DNA of 64,000 bases from Pectobacterium versatile. GTDB lineage: Bacteria; Pseudomonadota; Gammaproteobacteria; Enterobacterales; Enterobacteriaceae. The notes under the pieces were generated by a model. It ran no database searches and was not told the DNA's origin. It saw only the letters and a list, made by a program, of their open reading frames with translations. A program made the translations under genes and the position numbers. Where the stretch lies: NCBI RefSeq assembly GCF_020166435.1, contig NZ_JAINZP010000020.1:1-64000 (forward strand), written 5' to 3'. Below, piece after piece: positions 47,491 through 57,800 of this stretch. Each line of letters begins with the position of its first letter. Position 1 is the first letter of the stretch.

Positions 47491-47820
47491 TTATTTTGGA
47501 CCTTCCCACAGGAGCTTCGACTTCATTTCCTGTGGAACCATTTCAAAAAGAGATGATATAAGTTCTTTTTGACCGCTATAAGCTATTGAAATATCATCAC
47601 TACAGTTTTCAATATAATATCTTGCCTGATTGTTTAGAAAGTAAATATCGTGATCTTCAAAATCTGGCGTCAAGATCGTGTAAGCTAGATTATGGACAAG
47701 TTCCGCTTCATAGTAGCATGACAAATCAGATGATTTTTTATGTTGTTGCATGTTCCTGATATAAGGAATAGAAAGTAACAACATTTTTATATATATTTCG
47801 TTCTTTTTTAATTTGTTCAT
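47491..47820 (-). CDS. cdiI: Probable CDI immunity protein for the active CdiA tip
   Basis: The ATG at 47820, one base after the cdiA stop and with AAAGGAAA before it, gives a 109-residue cytoplasmic protein starting MNKLKKNEIYIKM. Longer in-frame starts lie inside cdiA. The family is not recognised. Position, size and low GC define it as the immunity partner of the ParB-like CdiA toxin. It shows no similarity by eye to the orphan immunity proteins downstream. Confidence 0.75.
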   Translation of the reverse strand: MNKLKKNEIYIKMLLLSIPYIRNMQQHKKSSDLSCYYEAELVHNLAYTILTPDFEDHDIYFLNNQARYYIENCSDDISIAYSGQKELISSLFEMVPQEMKSKLLWEGPK

Positions 47821-47821
47821 T

Positions 47822-50800
47822 TTATTTCCTTTTTGGCATAAGTTTTGCATCTGCAGGAACTGTATTTGTTTTAGTCCACACACCATTTTTCAATAAACTA
47901 TTTACAAAAGTTGCATCTCCAGTTTCTTTATAGAGTTCTAGGGCTGCAGCCATCCGGTGATTCCCCTCAGAAACATAGTATCTACCATTGTTATCTACGA
48001 AACCAGCGATTATACCCTTCGGATCTGAGTATAAGTATTTTCCATTTTGCATATCATTTTTTATAAAATCGATCTGATGAGGTTCCCTTAGGCCAACCTG
48101 AAGACTTTTTATGTTTGGCAAAGAACCTCTTGATGATAAAGATCCTATTTCTGATATATAACCTTTTATCACAGGTGATAAATATTTTCCTGCTAAGCCG
48201 AATAGCGCATAACCTGCTAACTCCCCTGCAGCGTCTTTAGCAAAAAGAGTTAAACCACAGCTATAGCTAATATCCATGCCGCAACTGTTAAATCGTTCGT
48301 AAGCATTTAAACCCATATCTCTAAACTGATTAGACAAATCGAATCCAATCTGTTTTTCCAACTCATTATATCCAGAAGCTGTAGAAATCCCATAAAGCAT
48401 GTCATTAATACAGGTGGCATTACCTGCAGCTCGGCATCCTTCAAATATCTCTTGGTTCTTTACTGATATTTGATTCATTTCCTTGCGTACATTACTCTCA
48501 CAAACGCTGTCTTTACATGCAGCGTACTTCTCGGCGAGTGTTTTTGGTTCCTCATGCATTAAGAAGTTAAATTGCAGGACACTTTCTGCAGCGCTAGCAC
48601 CGCTATTAACACCACTGGCTTTGCCAGTAATAGCGGCTCCCGCTAAAGCACCAATAATTCTGCCAGTAGAGGTTATCTGTATTTCTCTTAAGGCTGGGTC
48701 AACGAAAGTGTTACCTAAACTGATTGCCGCTAGCTCTGCTGCTAACGCACCAGCCGCAGCGCCTTTAGCATTGCCCCCTCCGATTTCTGCTGCAACACCC
48801 GCAATAACCGCATGGCTGATTACTCGTCTCGGGTCATCCATTGGCAAGCCTAGGACTTCACCCTTATCCCCGATAAATTTCGCTCCTTCCGCATTGATCT
48901 GGCTGCCGATGTTACTTAGAAGCGCCGTGGTGAAATTATCCTTAAAGCTACCGCCATTAATCGCGGTGCCGAGGCTGGAGCTGATCACTGATTGTCCGGC
49001 AACCCGTTGCGCGACTTTGCTCCAGTCACCGTTGCTGAGCATGGGCAGTTTAGCCTTGGCGGGATCGATAACGGTTGTACCGTTAGTTGCCTGACTAAAC
49101 TGCATGACTTCATCGAAGCCTGCTAATGCACCGCCGATCACCATTGAGGTAACCAGTGATTTGACAGAATCGCTGCTGCTCATGGCCTGGAACGTTTTAG
49201 ACAGGTTGCCTTTGTTATCAACCAGTGCAACTGCCGCCTGCGAGGTCAGCGCTGTCATGCCTGAATAGGCTGCGCCGCTTACGACAGCGACTGTTGTCGC
49301 GCTAGCCCCAGTTCCCACAGCACCAGCAGCCAACTGACCTGCCGTTGCTGCCAGTCCTGTGCCTGCGGTTACCGCCGCAACAGCGATTGCAATTACTGCA
49401 CCGACCACTGGGTTTAAACTCTGAGTCGTATGGTTCCAACTACTATAGGCATCTTGTACTGTGTTCCATTGCACATCTTTACGGGTATTTAACCCTTTCA
49501 GCCACGTCGCCCCTGGAGTATTGCTGAGAATCAGTAATGCATTTTGCAGCGATTGAGCATTGCGTGTTTTTACGGCAGCGGAAACTCCTGTCGCTGCATC
49601 AACGGTAAACTGTCCACCCGCGTGGATTGATGGCAATAGCCAGGTATCTTTGGTGTATCCCCTGTCGGAATTTTTAATGAAGAAGCCTTTCGATGTGGTG
49701 ATAGTCTGCTCAAACGTGGTGTTTTTTACCGCCTTAAAGATGACCTTGCCTTGAGTGCTGGTAAGTTTAGCGTTTTTGCCAGCTTCAATTATGCTGGCTT
49801 CATAGATACTGTCATCACGACTTAATAGGTTGATATCACTTCCAGCGGTAAACTCAGTCACCTTTTGGCTAACATTATGGTAAGTCTGCTTACCCTTTTT
49901 CTTTTTGCCATACCAGGTGCGACTGCTGGATTCTTTTTCATAGTGATTGGTTTCCTCCATGGCTTGTGCGTACAGGAATCCCCCTTTAGCGGCCACATCC
50001 ATTGCACCTTTTGCAAGTAAACTCGTAGCCTGAAATAAGATGCTACTGCTAGATAAAAGTGTCAGTACACCACCGCTGTTTAATACGACATTTTGTTGTG
50101 TTATCGATTCATTAAACTCTTTATCACCTTCTCGCACTGAATGATTCTGTAGTGCATTGAGTTCCACTTTACCATTGCTGCTTAAGGTCATATCCCCTGT
50201 TGACGTTAATGAACTGCCGGATGCAATAAGATCGCCGTTTGTGGCAAGAGTAAGATTTTTTCGCGCATTAATCTGAGTAGTAACATGGCGGTCATCTCTA
50301 TTATCTTCATCTGGTTCGGCAATCGCAGAATATGCCGTTGAAAGTAATGAAATTGTGTTGCCTGCGAGGAGAGTAATGTTGTTGGCAGATAAATTTGCTG
50401 ATTTAATATTAATTGTATTTCCTGCATTTATCAGTAAATCCCCACCCGTATTAAGTCGGCTTGATAATGAAGGTGTGCGTGTAGACGGTAAAAATTCGCT
50501 GTAGATATTACCTACGGTTTTAGCGTCAATGGTTATCATTCCATTGGCAATTAGATCAATACCTTTTGCGGCAGTAAGAGATACGCCCGATAAGGTAAGA
50601 TTACCTTTTGCCTTGGCAAGAATATTACCGTTTGAGAATAAATCATTTAGTTTGAAAAATGCATTTTCAAATATTTTTTGATTATTCTGCTGTGTGGTTT
50701 CTATTCTTCGCTGGTGGGTGGTGAGATCATAAATAGAATTAGTGATACTAATGTCTTTTCCTGCAATAAACTCTGTGCTTTTGTTATTACTAAAATTAAC

Positions 50801-52912
50801 TCCTGATAGGTTTATATTTCCTCCTGCATTTAGAGAAAGGGTCTCCTCTGCCTGGAGTGAAGCATATTGGCGATTTCCGGAATCACTAAATAGAGTTGAT
50901 GAATCAGTTTCGTATACGATATCACTTTCACGACTGGTAATGTTTATGTTTCTTGCTCTTAATAATGAAGTTCTCGATAATATAGATATCCCTGAGCTAA
51001 TGTTTATATCATTTTCTTTTGATAAAATGTGAGCATTTTTAATATTTGTCAAAGTTTGTGATATCAAGTTTGTGTCGCTATCAGATTCTATTGTTCCATT
51101 AATATTCATCGATCCAGCTTGTAATAATACATTTCTCCCTTTAATGTTTATTTTTTCCAATGATGTAAATATTGATGATGCTTGAGATGTTAGTTCTTTG
51201 GTTCTGAATATATCAATAATCTGTTTAAAATCTGCAACCACATTCTCAGTTGCATGTACCTTTGCCGATAACAGCTGTTCGCCTTTGAAGGCACTCTCTT
51301 TATCTTTGACCTTATAATAAGCAAGAATTAGTGGCATGCCATCATCAAGGAAGGTTGTACTGGCGGATTGTGACGTATTTGAGCGTCTGACAGACTGCTC
51401 CTGTGCGGTTTCCGAACGAAAATTCGTTATATGCTCAGTTTGCTTAAACAAGGGGGAAGTATTTAAAAATGTTTGCCCAGTCAGAAATATATTACCAAAG
51501 GATTTTAAACTACTGGCGTTATTTTCCAGTTGAGTCGCATTAATATAGAGATTTTTTCCGCCATGAATTTCAGCTTCAGGTGTTAAGGTGGTAAATTCCC
51601 CCTCAATCTCTTTTTTAGCAATAGATGGGATATACGTTGTCGCATCGGAAAGTGCGCGAAGCGGTAATTCCTTCTCAACATTAAGGTTGGCGTAAGTTAA
51701 GTCCTTCTTCTCTTTTACAACGATCTTATCTCTGACGTTTTTAAGTGAACCCGTCCGAATCACCAAATCCCCGGTATTGGTTTTAATCGTCCCCGAACGG
51801 TTTTCGACCTTAACGCCTTTGTTTCCCGTCGCGTCTTTTTGGATCCACAGATTGTTGTTGGCCTGAATGGTGGCCTGTGTGTTGGTCAGGGTATCGTTGA
51901 ACAGGCGCATATCTTCGCCTGCTATAATATTCCCTTTGTTATTCAATACGGTACTGGCAAGCGTGATATCACGATCGCTTTTCACCGTATTGCCTGCGGC
52001 AATATCGACCTGCTGTGCATTCAAATTAAGATCGGTTTTCGCGTGAACATTACCGAGCTGGATTTTACCTTTGCTATCTAGCGTAATGCCCTGTTGAGAA
52101 CTGGTCAGGTTAGCGACGTTAGCGCCAACGCCGTCTTCGGTTGCCACGAGCCGGATGCGCTCTGCATACATGCCGCCGAGCGCTTTGGTGTCAACTGCCA
52201 GCTGTGGTTTGGCACCTTCTCCGGCGATGGGGGCGATTGTGCCGGTTTTGAAATCGACCCGATTGCTGCCTTGAGTCAGCGTCAGGTTTTTCGCATTGAT
52301 TTTGCCGTTCAGTTCGGTTGCCCGGCTGAGGATATCGACATAATCCGTTGCTGAACCGTCCAGGCCTTTGCCACCAATGGTGATGCTGCCTTTTTTCACT
52401 TCCAACGCTTCAAGTGCGCCTTGCTGGTCTAACACCGGTTTCCCTGTCGTCAGCGTGGCGGAAGGCGTATTGATGAACCCACATCCATCACAGGTGATGC
52501 CGTTCGGGTTGGCAATCAATACGTTGGCTTTATTCCCGAAGACTTCTATCTTCCCTTGCAGGTCTGAGCGGGTGGAGCCCGTCACCTCGTTGATAATCAG
52601 ATCGGCCGCTTTGCCATTGAGGTTGGCGTTAGCGTTTACCTGTCCGGCCAGCTGCGATTTCCCAGCAACGGTACTGTTGTTGAGCACAGCACCGGGTGTC
52701 CCGACGCTGAAGTCTTTATAGGTGTTGTGAGAAACACCTGCCGCATTTGGTGTTGCGATATTGATGACCGGTACGGCACCCGCGTTGTTGACCTGCGTGC
52801 GTGGGCCGTCTGGCGTGAGCGCCGCAAACGCGGGGTGTAACGGTTGGATCGCGGTCAGGTAGATCAGCAGATAGCTAAGTCCACGTGTGGCGCGGTTATT
52901 GAATTTTTCCAT
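47822..52912 (-). CDS. cdiA: CdiA/TpsA-type contact-dependent toxin
   Basis: This secreted filamentous protein has 1696 residues and an extended signal peptide (to about 30). The TPS secretion domain (about 32-280) has the diagnostic NPNGITCDGCGFINT. Beta-helical haemagglutinin-like repeats and a DUF637-type segment (GDKGEVLGLPMDDPRR...) follow, then a Cys-containing pretoxin region (about 1480-1580) without a VENN motif. The last ~100 residues contain SEGNHRMAAA (1648-1657), like the ParB/Srx-fold nuclease-like toxin tips. It is shorter than classical CdiA (about 3000). It is exported by CdiB and neutralised by the adjacent cdiI. Confidence 0.85.
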   Translation of the reverse strand: MEKFNNRATRGLSYLLIYLTAIQPLHPAFAALTPDGPRTQVNNAGAVPVINIATPNAAGVSHNTYKDFSVGTPGAVLNNSTVAGKSQLAGQVNANANLNGKAADLIINEVTGSTRSDLQGKIEVFGNKANVLIANPNGITCDGCGFINTPSATLTTGKPVLDQQGALEALEVKKGSITIGGKGLDGSATDYVDILSRATELNGKINAKNLTLTQGSNRVDFKTGTIAPIAGEGAKPQLAVDTKALGGMYAERIRLVATEDGVGANVANLTSSQQGITLDSKGKIQLGNVHAKTDLNLNAQQVDIAAGNTVKSDRDITLASTVLNNKGNIIAGEDMRLFNDTLTNTQATIQANNNLWIQKDATGNKGVKVENRSGTIKTNTGDLVIRTGSLKNVRDKIVVKEKKDLTYANLNVEKELPLRALSDATTYIPSIAKKEIEGEFTTLTPEAEIHGGKNLYINATQLENNASSLKSFGNIFLTGQTFLNTSPLFKQTEHITNFRSETAQEQSVRRSNTSQSASTTFLDDGMPLILAYYKVKDKESAFKGEQLLSAKVHATENVVADFKQIIDIFRTKELTSQASSIFTSLEKINIKGRNVLLQAGSMNINGTIESDSDTNLISQTLTNIKNAHILSKENDINISSGISILSRTSLLRARNINITSRESDIVYETDSSTLFSDSGNRQYASLQAEETLSLNAGGNINLSGVNFSNNKSTEFIAGKDISITNSIYDLTTHQRRIETTQQNNQKIFENAFFKLNDLFSNGNILAKAKGNLTLSGVSLTAAKGIDLIANGMITIDAKTVGNIYSEFLPSTRTPSLSSRLNTGGDLLINAGNTINIKSANLSANNITLLAGNTISLLSTAYSAIAEPDEDNRDDRHVTTQINARKNLTLATNGDLIASGSSLTSTGDMTLSSNGKVELNALQNHSVREGDKEFNESITQQNVVLNSGGVLTLLSSSSILFQATSLLAKGAMDVAAKGGFLYAQAMEETNHYEKESSSRTWYGKKKKGKQTYHNVSQKVTEFTAGSDINLLSRDDSIYEASIIEAGKNAKLTSTQGKVIFKAVKNTTFEQTITTSKGFFIKNSDRGYTKDTWLLPSIHAGGQFTVDAATGVSAAVKTRNAQSLQNALLILSNTPGATWLKGLNTRKDVQWNTVQDAYSSWNHTTQSLNPVVGAVIAIAVAAVTAGTGLAATAGQLAAGAVGTGASATTVAVVSGAAYSGMTALTSQAAVALVDNKGNLSKTFQAMSSSDSVKSLVTSMVIGGALAGFDEVMQFSQATNGTTVIDPAKAKLPMLSNGDWSKVAQRVAGQSVISSSLGTAINGGSFKDNFTTALLSNIGSQINAEGAKFIGDKGEVLGLPMDDPRRVISHAVIAGVAAEIGGGNAKGAAAGALAAELAAISLGNTFVDPALREIQITSTGRIIGALAGAAITGKASGVNSGASAAESVLQFNFLMHEEPKTLAEKYAACKDSVCESNVRKEMNQISVKNQEIFEGCRAAGNATCINDMLYGISTASGYNELEKQIGFDLSNQFRDMGLNAYERFNSCGMDISYSCGLTLFAKDAAGELAGYALFGLAGKYLSPVIKGYISEIGSLSSRGSLPNIKSLQVGLREPHQIDFIKNDMQNGKYLYSDPKGIIAGFVDNNGRYYVSEGNHRMAAALELYKETGDATFVNSLLKNGVWTKTNTVPADAKLMPKRK

Positions 52913-52951
52913 GTGACTTTCCTTGTTTTCCTTTTGCTGTGAATAAAACGC

Positions 52952-54634
52952 TTAATCAAAAAGTGCCGTAACGGGGAGGGCGACTTGCCAGTAAACGACA
53001 GCGTTATCGGGATGGAGATTGTCTGGGAAATGCAGCGGCACACCGAGCGACACCGACTGGCTTACCCAACGTGAAGACGCGGACAGACCAACGGAAGCGC
53101 CGGTCATATTGCCGCCATCAACTTTGCCGGTTTTCCCGGCGATCCATCCGCTATCCACTGCTGTTGTGAGCGTGATATCACCCAGAAGCGGTAGCGTGGC
53201 GAATTGCCAGTTCACTTCGTTGCGCCAGTAGAAACCCCGATTGCCGGTCAGCGTTTGCTCTTTAAATCCCCGGACGGAATACTCGCCGCCGAGCGAGACG
53301 CGTTCGCTGGTATACAGGTTGTCCGGCGTGGTTTGGCCGTAGAAGGAGGTCAGCAAGTACAGCGAGGGTGCAAGCGGGTAGAAATAGCCGCTGCTGACGC
53401 TAAATTTACGGAACTCGCTGCGTGGCAGGCCACTGTTTTCCTTTGTGTCATCCGTCGCGCCCCAGCTCCTCAAGCCGTGGCTCAGCATCGGGTTGAGCGT
53501 AAAATATCCACCTGCCAGCGTGGTGCTGTAGCTGAGTCCAATACTGGCGCTGCTGACCGTAGGGCTGCTGACTTCAAGGCGTTCGCCTGCCATGCGGTTC
53601 TCGGTGCGTCGACGAGAAAGCGCGCTATCCAGCGCCAGCTTTTGCTTCCCATCCCGATAGAGCGTTCTGTTGAGGCTTAGGCGGTGGGTATTGCTTTGGC
53701 CTTCATAGCGATATGCGCTGCTGCCAATCGGGATCGGCTGGAAAAAATCGTTCCAGGCGTATTGATAGCCGAGTGTCCAGTAGCCATAAGGCAAGGACAT
53801 CCCGCCCGATAAGGCTTTGCTGCCGTAGCGATGGTTGAATGCGCTATCACGGCTGGCGGTGAGCCACCAGCGGTCAGCGAGCCGCAGCGGGTTATCGAGC
53901 GTGAGATGAGTGGAAAGCTGTTCGCGGCCCGTGCTTTTTTGTCCGCTGTTGTCCGTGCTGAGAGACAAGGCCACAGGGCGAGATTGCGTGGTGCGTTTTA
54001 GATAAACAATCGAACTTCCGGCTTGTTTTCCCGGCTGAATATCAATCGCCACCTGCCGTGAAGGCAAGCGATTAAGCTGTTCCATCCCTTGTTCGATATC
54101 GCGCAGATTAAGAATACGTCCTTCCAGCCCGGGGAATGCCATCTTGATTGCCAGTGGTGTTTCCCCTTCCATGCGGATGGCTTCTATTTTTCCCTCGCTG
54201 ACGCTGATGATGAGCGTGCCTCCAGAGAGGTCTTGCTCCTGTAAATAGGCCTGACTGGTGACAAAGCCGTGATTGAGGTAGGTGTTAGTGGTTTCCCTCA
54301 CGGCGTTATGGATGGTGACTAAATCAAGGCAGCGATTTTGGTAGCGTTGCTGAAGAGCGGTCCGATCTTTCGTCGAGAGGGCGTCTGCACCGTGAAAGAC
54401 AATGCTTTGGATAGGGAAGCAGACGGCATCCTTTGCTGTTGATGCTGTGACCGTGGGTATCGTTAAGTTGGTGCTGTTTTCCAACGATAAACGCTGCTGC
54501 TTGGCCTGCTCCAATAATGCTTTTTGCTGGAGTTCTAGCGCATCTCGATCCGTTGGGCTGATGGCGGTAGCGGCAAAGGCTGAGCTGCTGAGGCTCAAAA
54601 AAATAATGCTTATAAAAGAAAGGGTTTTACACAA
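52952..54634 (-). CDS. cdiB: CdiB/TpsB outer-membrane exporter
   Basis: This two-partner-secretion translocator exports CdiA through the outer membrane. The 560 residues include a signal peptide (cut near AFA), an N-terminal helix and POTRA domains (VCFPIQSIVFHGAD...; GFVTSQAYLQEQDLSGG). A 16-strand FhaC-like barrel follows, with the conserved VRGF tip in GGEYSVRGFKEQ. It ends in ...VTALFD. It precedes cdiA by 39 bp, and a Fur-like box lies upstream. Confidence 0.92.
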   Translation of the reverse strand: MCKTLSFISIIFLSLSSSAFAATAISPTDRDALELQQKALLEQAKQQRLSLENSTNLTIPTVTASTAKDAVCFPIQSIVFHGADALSTKDRTALQQRYQNRCLDLVTIHNAVRETTNTYLNHGFVTSQAYLQEQDLSGGTLIISVSEGKIEAIRMEGETPLAIKMAFPGLEGRILNLRDIEQGMEQLNRLPSRQVAIDIQPGKQAGSSIVYLKRTTQSRPVALSLSTDNSGQKSTGREQLSTHLTLDNPLRLADRWWLTASRDSAFNHRYGSKALSGGMSLPYGYWTLGYQYAWNDFFQPIPIGSSAYRYEGQSNTHRLSLNRTLYRDGKQKLALDSALSRRRTENRMAGERLEVSSPTVSSASIGLSYSTTLAGGYFTLNPMLSHGLRSWGATDDTKENSGLPRSEFRKFSVSSGYFYPLAPSLYLLTSFYGQTTPDNLYTSERVSLGGEYSVRGFKEQTLTGNRGFYWRNEVNWQFATLPLLGDITLTTAVDSGWIAGKTGKVDGGNMTGASVGLSASSRWVSQSVSLGVPLHFPDNLHPDNAVVYWQVALPVTALFD

Positions 54635-54764
54635 AATGAACGCGATCCTTACGTTGATTTACATTTTGCGCTTATATACACAAATGCCTTATTCCGTGGC
54701 TAGGTAAAATCGATTTCCAATAGAAATTCGACAGAATACATTGAGAAACTTAATTTATGAGAAT

Positions 54765-54783
54765 AAAAATGATAGTCATTATC
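54765..54783. promoter_or_regulatory. Fur-box-like site upstream of cdiB
   Basis: AAAAATGATAGTCATTATC matches the Fur consensus at 16 of 19 positions. It lies about 130 bp before the cdiB start in the 249-bp gap between bcsC and cdiB, so iron may control the CDI operon. Confidence 0.6.
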
Positions 54784-54883
54784 ATTTTTATATATATGGG
54801 CAGATACCTATATCGCAAGATAGAGTAATTTTGATATTTATCATTGGGTTTCCGCTGTTCTGGAAACCCAATGAGGGGGAAGG

Positions 54884-57800
54884 TTACTTAAAGTCCGCGT
54901 ACGGTGTAAGCGGCTGCGGTGGGCTGTCGAGATCGCCTTGCCAGCCAGAGGCGGAGTAGCGCAGGTAGATGAGGCCGTGGCTGGGGGTGTAGTCCTTCGC
55001 TTGCTGAATGTCGATACCGACACCCAGCGTCCAGTGTGAGCTGAGGCGGCGTTCGACGATGGCACGCGCCGTATAGCCGAAACCGGAACTGCTGCTGCCT
55101 TCTTCGATGGCGTCTCTGTCGGTGATCGCAGCGTTGCCAAGCAGGCCGACCAGTGGATAGCGCCGCTGATCTTTGGTGGAGGAACGTGACCACGACAGCG
55201 ATCCGCCGAGTTCCCACGACCAGTTTTCCGTCCGCTGCCGATAGTTCACCGGCACGCCTAGCGAGAAGTATTGCTGTGGGCTGTAGTAGCCGCCCTGACC
55301 GAGCGAGTAACCGCTAAGATCCTTCTGGTAACGCCACCACATGCTGTTCAGGCCGACCGTGACGCGTCGGTTATCCTCGTTAATCAGCTTGTAGTAATAA
55401 CCTGCCATCGCGCGGGCGCGGTCATTATCGGCCACGTTTTTACCCGTAATCTGGTGGACGCTGAAATCACTCCAGACGCCGTGCGCTTCACCCCGATCGT
55501 AGCTCAGCCCGAGGCTGACGCCCGTCGCACGCACGCCGCCCCAGGTAATGCCAGTGCCTGGGTCTTTGGTGCCGCCGAAGGCGAGTAGTGAACTGGAGAT
55601 CGGGCGGCGCGATGCCGTCGCGGTCCAGCCGATTTGCCGCCAGTCACCGCTGTAGCTTGCGCCGCCGACGACGTCGACGACATCAAAGCCGAGCGGCGTG
55701 GTGCCGATGTCTGCTGACCAGCGATCGTTCTTCCAACCTGCGGCGACGCTGGTGCCGGTGGCTTTCTGCGATTTGCCGTCGAAGCAGTCCTGTGTGGCGC
55801 AGGTGCCGAAGGTTTCCCGATAGGCACCGTTGCTGTCTGGAGAGAAGGAACCCGCGTTCATCTGTACGGTATCAGTGCGGAAGAAGGCGCGGCCGTTGTA
55901 CAGCGGCATCTCTATCTGCAACATGGTGTCGTGGGCGCTCAGGTCGGAAACGCCGCCGGTACCGCTCGAACTCCCGTAATCGTGATCAAGGGTGACGGTA
56001 ATATCCTGCTTGCGGTACAGGTCCGCGGCATCGGCACGGATGCTGCGTTGCAGCCAGTCGTCCCCTGCCTGATTGCGTGTCAGCCGGGTGTAGTCATCGT
56101 CGCTTTGCGGCAGAGCGGGCGTGATGCCGCTGGCGACCATCGCCTGTTTATAGTCCTGCTGTGCCTGTTCAGGCTGAGATTGCTGTTGTTCAACGCGTGC
56201 CGCATCGCGATAGACCAGAGCCTTGGTCTGACCGACAGGCTCTTTCTGCGCGTCGATTTTTAGCTGGCGGAAAAGCGCCGTCGATTTTTGCGGATCCCCG
56301 ACGGTTTGCCAGGCGTTGGCGACACGGCGCTGCGCATTGAGCGTATCAGCCGCCTGCATTGGAAGCTGGTTCAGGCGCTGGCGTGCGTCATCTTGCTGGC
56401 CCTGCGCGATAAACGCATCGATTTCACCCAGTTGCGCATCGGGATTCTGCGGCTCTCGCGTGCGGATGCGCTGATAATCTGCCAGCGCCGTAGCGTATTC
56501 ACCCCGAGCCAGCGCCCAGTCTGCCAGCAGGAGATCGATGCGAGTGTCAGCCGGTTGCTGGCGGAGGAAAGCGATAGCGGCGGATTCGTCATCCGCATCG
56601 CGTATCGCTTCCGCTTTAGCCAGCGTGGTTTGCATCGTCAAACGCTGAGATAAGTCGCGCATATCGTCGCTCCACTGCGCTGCGGGAAGCGTGTTCAGGT
56701 GAGCGAGTGCTTGCTCATCGCGATTGGTCGATGACAGGTAAAGTGAGTAAACGTAATTCTTTTCCGCGCTGGTTGGGGGTATGGACGTCGCACGCTGTAC
56801 CACGCTGTCCGCCTGCTGCGTTTTTCCTAACTGGCGCAGCGTCTGTGCATAGCGATAGGCCAGCCACACATCGTTCGGATCCTGCTGGTTCGCCTGACGA
56901 TACTTTTCCTCCGCCTGCGCCCACTGTTGCTGTTCTGAAAGCCGATCCGCCTGCTGTTTCAGGATATTGAGTTGTAGCGCAGTAAGTGTCTCCCGCATCG
57001 TGTTCTGCTGGCTGCGCGACAGGCTGTTGAGGTAAGTGAGTGCTTTCTCCGGCGACTGCCGCTGATAAATCCCGACCAGGCCGCGCAAGGCGTTGTCGTT
57101 GCCGGGTTCAAGGTGCAAGGCCTGCTGATAGAGCGGCTGTGCGGCGGCATCATTCTTACTGGCAACGGCGACATCACCCAGACCAATTAGCGCATAGGCG
57201 TTGGTGTTATCCATCTGGCGTGCCTGCTGATATTTCTGCCGCGCCAGCGGGAGGTTGTTGGCTTTTAGCGCGTTGTCGCCTTCCGCAATCGTGGTCCAAT
57301 ATTGCGTGCTTTGGATGAGCCCTTCCCATTTACCGCTGTTGAGGCGATCAGTATCCGCCTGCAATGCTTTCTGGAACTGTACCAGTGCTTTTGCCCGATC
57401 GCCTGCGCGCAGGTAAACCAGACCCACAGCGCCGATCAGCTCAGGGTCGTTGGGTGTGGCGGCCAGCGCCTTATTCAACTCGATAAGCGTGGCGCTATTG
57501 CCGCCGCCGTCTTCAATCTGTGCCAGCGCGCGCAGCCGCCCCTGATAAACGGGATCGGCTAAGATTCCCTGCTGGCGGCTGAGCTCTTTACGTGCAGTCT
57601 CTGCCTGTTCGCCTTCATCAAATACGGTCAGAAAGCGGTTGAGTTCAGCCACACTTTGCGGCGTGACCAGCATCCGGCCAATGATTTCCAGCCATAGCGA
57701 TGCGGCCTGACTGCGTCCGACGGGATCGTTAGACAGCTGTTGCAGTAAAGGGTAGGCCTGCTCGTTGCGATCCTGACTGAAGAGCAGGCGTGACAGCGCC

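Noticed and set aside
48483-49094. 203-residue Ala/Leu/Pro-rich ORF antisense to cdiA
   Set aside because: It is a shadow of the hydrophobic Ala/Gly-rich DUF637 region of CdiA.
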